A stretch of 64,000 nucleotides of DNA, taken from assembly GCA_905221615.1 (NCBI GenBank), contig CAJNDT010005556.1:572559-636558 (forward strand), given 5' to 3'. The stretch is from Symbiodinium sp. CCMP2592. Its lineage: Eukaryota > Sar > Dinophyceae > Suessiales > Symbiodiniaceae. This document shows, one piece after another, positions 63,801 through 64,000 of the stretch. The position numbers and the translations under genes are program-made. The notes beneath the pieces are model-generated. The model saw only the letters and a program-made list of their open reading frames with translations, searched no databases and was not told the DNA's origin. Each line of letters starts with the position of its first letter. Positions within the stretch are counted from its first letter, which is position 1.

Positions 63801-64000
63801 TCGCGAACCGTTTTCACCGCACCCAGGCTGTGGACAGCAGATTTCTATTAGTGCAGTTGCAGTCAAGTTTCGCCCAAGCTAGGGTTTAGGGTTTACGGGC
63901 TAGGTATGCCGGAAAGGGACGGGCTGCTTTGACAGATCTTCTTCTGTTTCAGTGATGCGCCCCAGGCAAGTTCGGAGATGACCGGTTCTTATACATCACT

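Overview
The window looks like nuclear DNA of a dinoflagellate, most likely a Symbiodiniaceae-type alga. The evidence is (i) protein-coding sequence cut into many very short exons whose introns start with GC or GA more often than GT and almost always end AG|G, (ii) scattered TTTAGGG/CCCTAAA blocks, (iii) a Ty1/copia retrotransposon whose pol resembles the dinoflagellate type, and (iv) abundant microsatellites and small fold-back elements. There is no sign of bacterial operons, ribosome binding sites, CRISPR arrays, rRNA or tRNA genes.

Layout, all recognised genes on the + strand: 1-12092 holds no gene I can name, only telomere-like blocks, microsatellites and fold-back elements. 12093 to about 51210 is one gene for nicotinamide phosphoribosyltransferase (NAMPT), which I could assemble by eye from 29 exons of 22-93 nt that join in a consistent reading phase to about 500 codons with the catalytic residues present. 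Introns make up about 96% of the locus. The intron between exons 15 and 16 (23904-31549) contains a complete-looking second gene on the same strand (24782-29037, about 8 exons, a secreted Cys-rich protein of unknown function) and a 501-bp tandem array. The intron between exons 24 and 25 (35941-45681) contains an 8.77-kb copia element with 184-bp LTRs differing at one base and a 5-bp target duplication. At about 52.5-55.8 kb lie exons of a single-domain PDZ protein. From 55.8 kb to the end there are microsatellites, fold-back elements and a few coding-like stretches that I cannot name.

The strongest oddities are: the pentamer ACTTT, present about 175 times on the sense strand of the copia element (about one per 50 bases, in all reading frames, in LTRs and in non-coding parts), against about six of its reverse complement; the highly fragmented NAMPT gene with mostly non-GT donors and short direct repeats at intron ends; a 156-bp intron flanked by a 16-bp exact direct repeat and holding a fold-back element, which looks like a recent introner insertion; the gene nested in an intron; and at least six families of small inverted-repeat elements. 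Exon borders were inferred from reading frame, family similarity and splice-site pattern, without transcript data.
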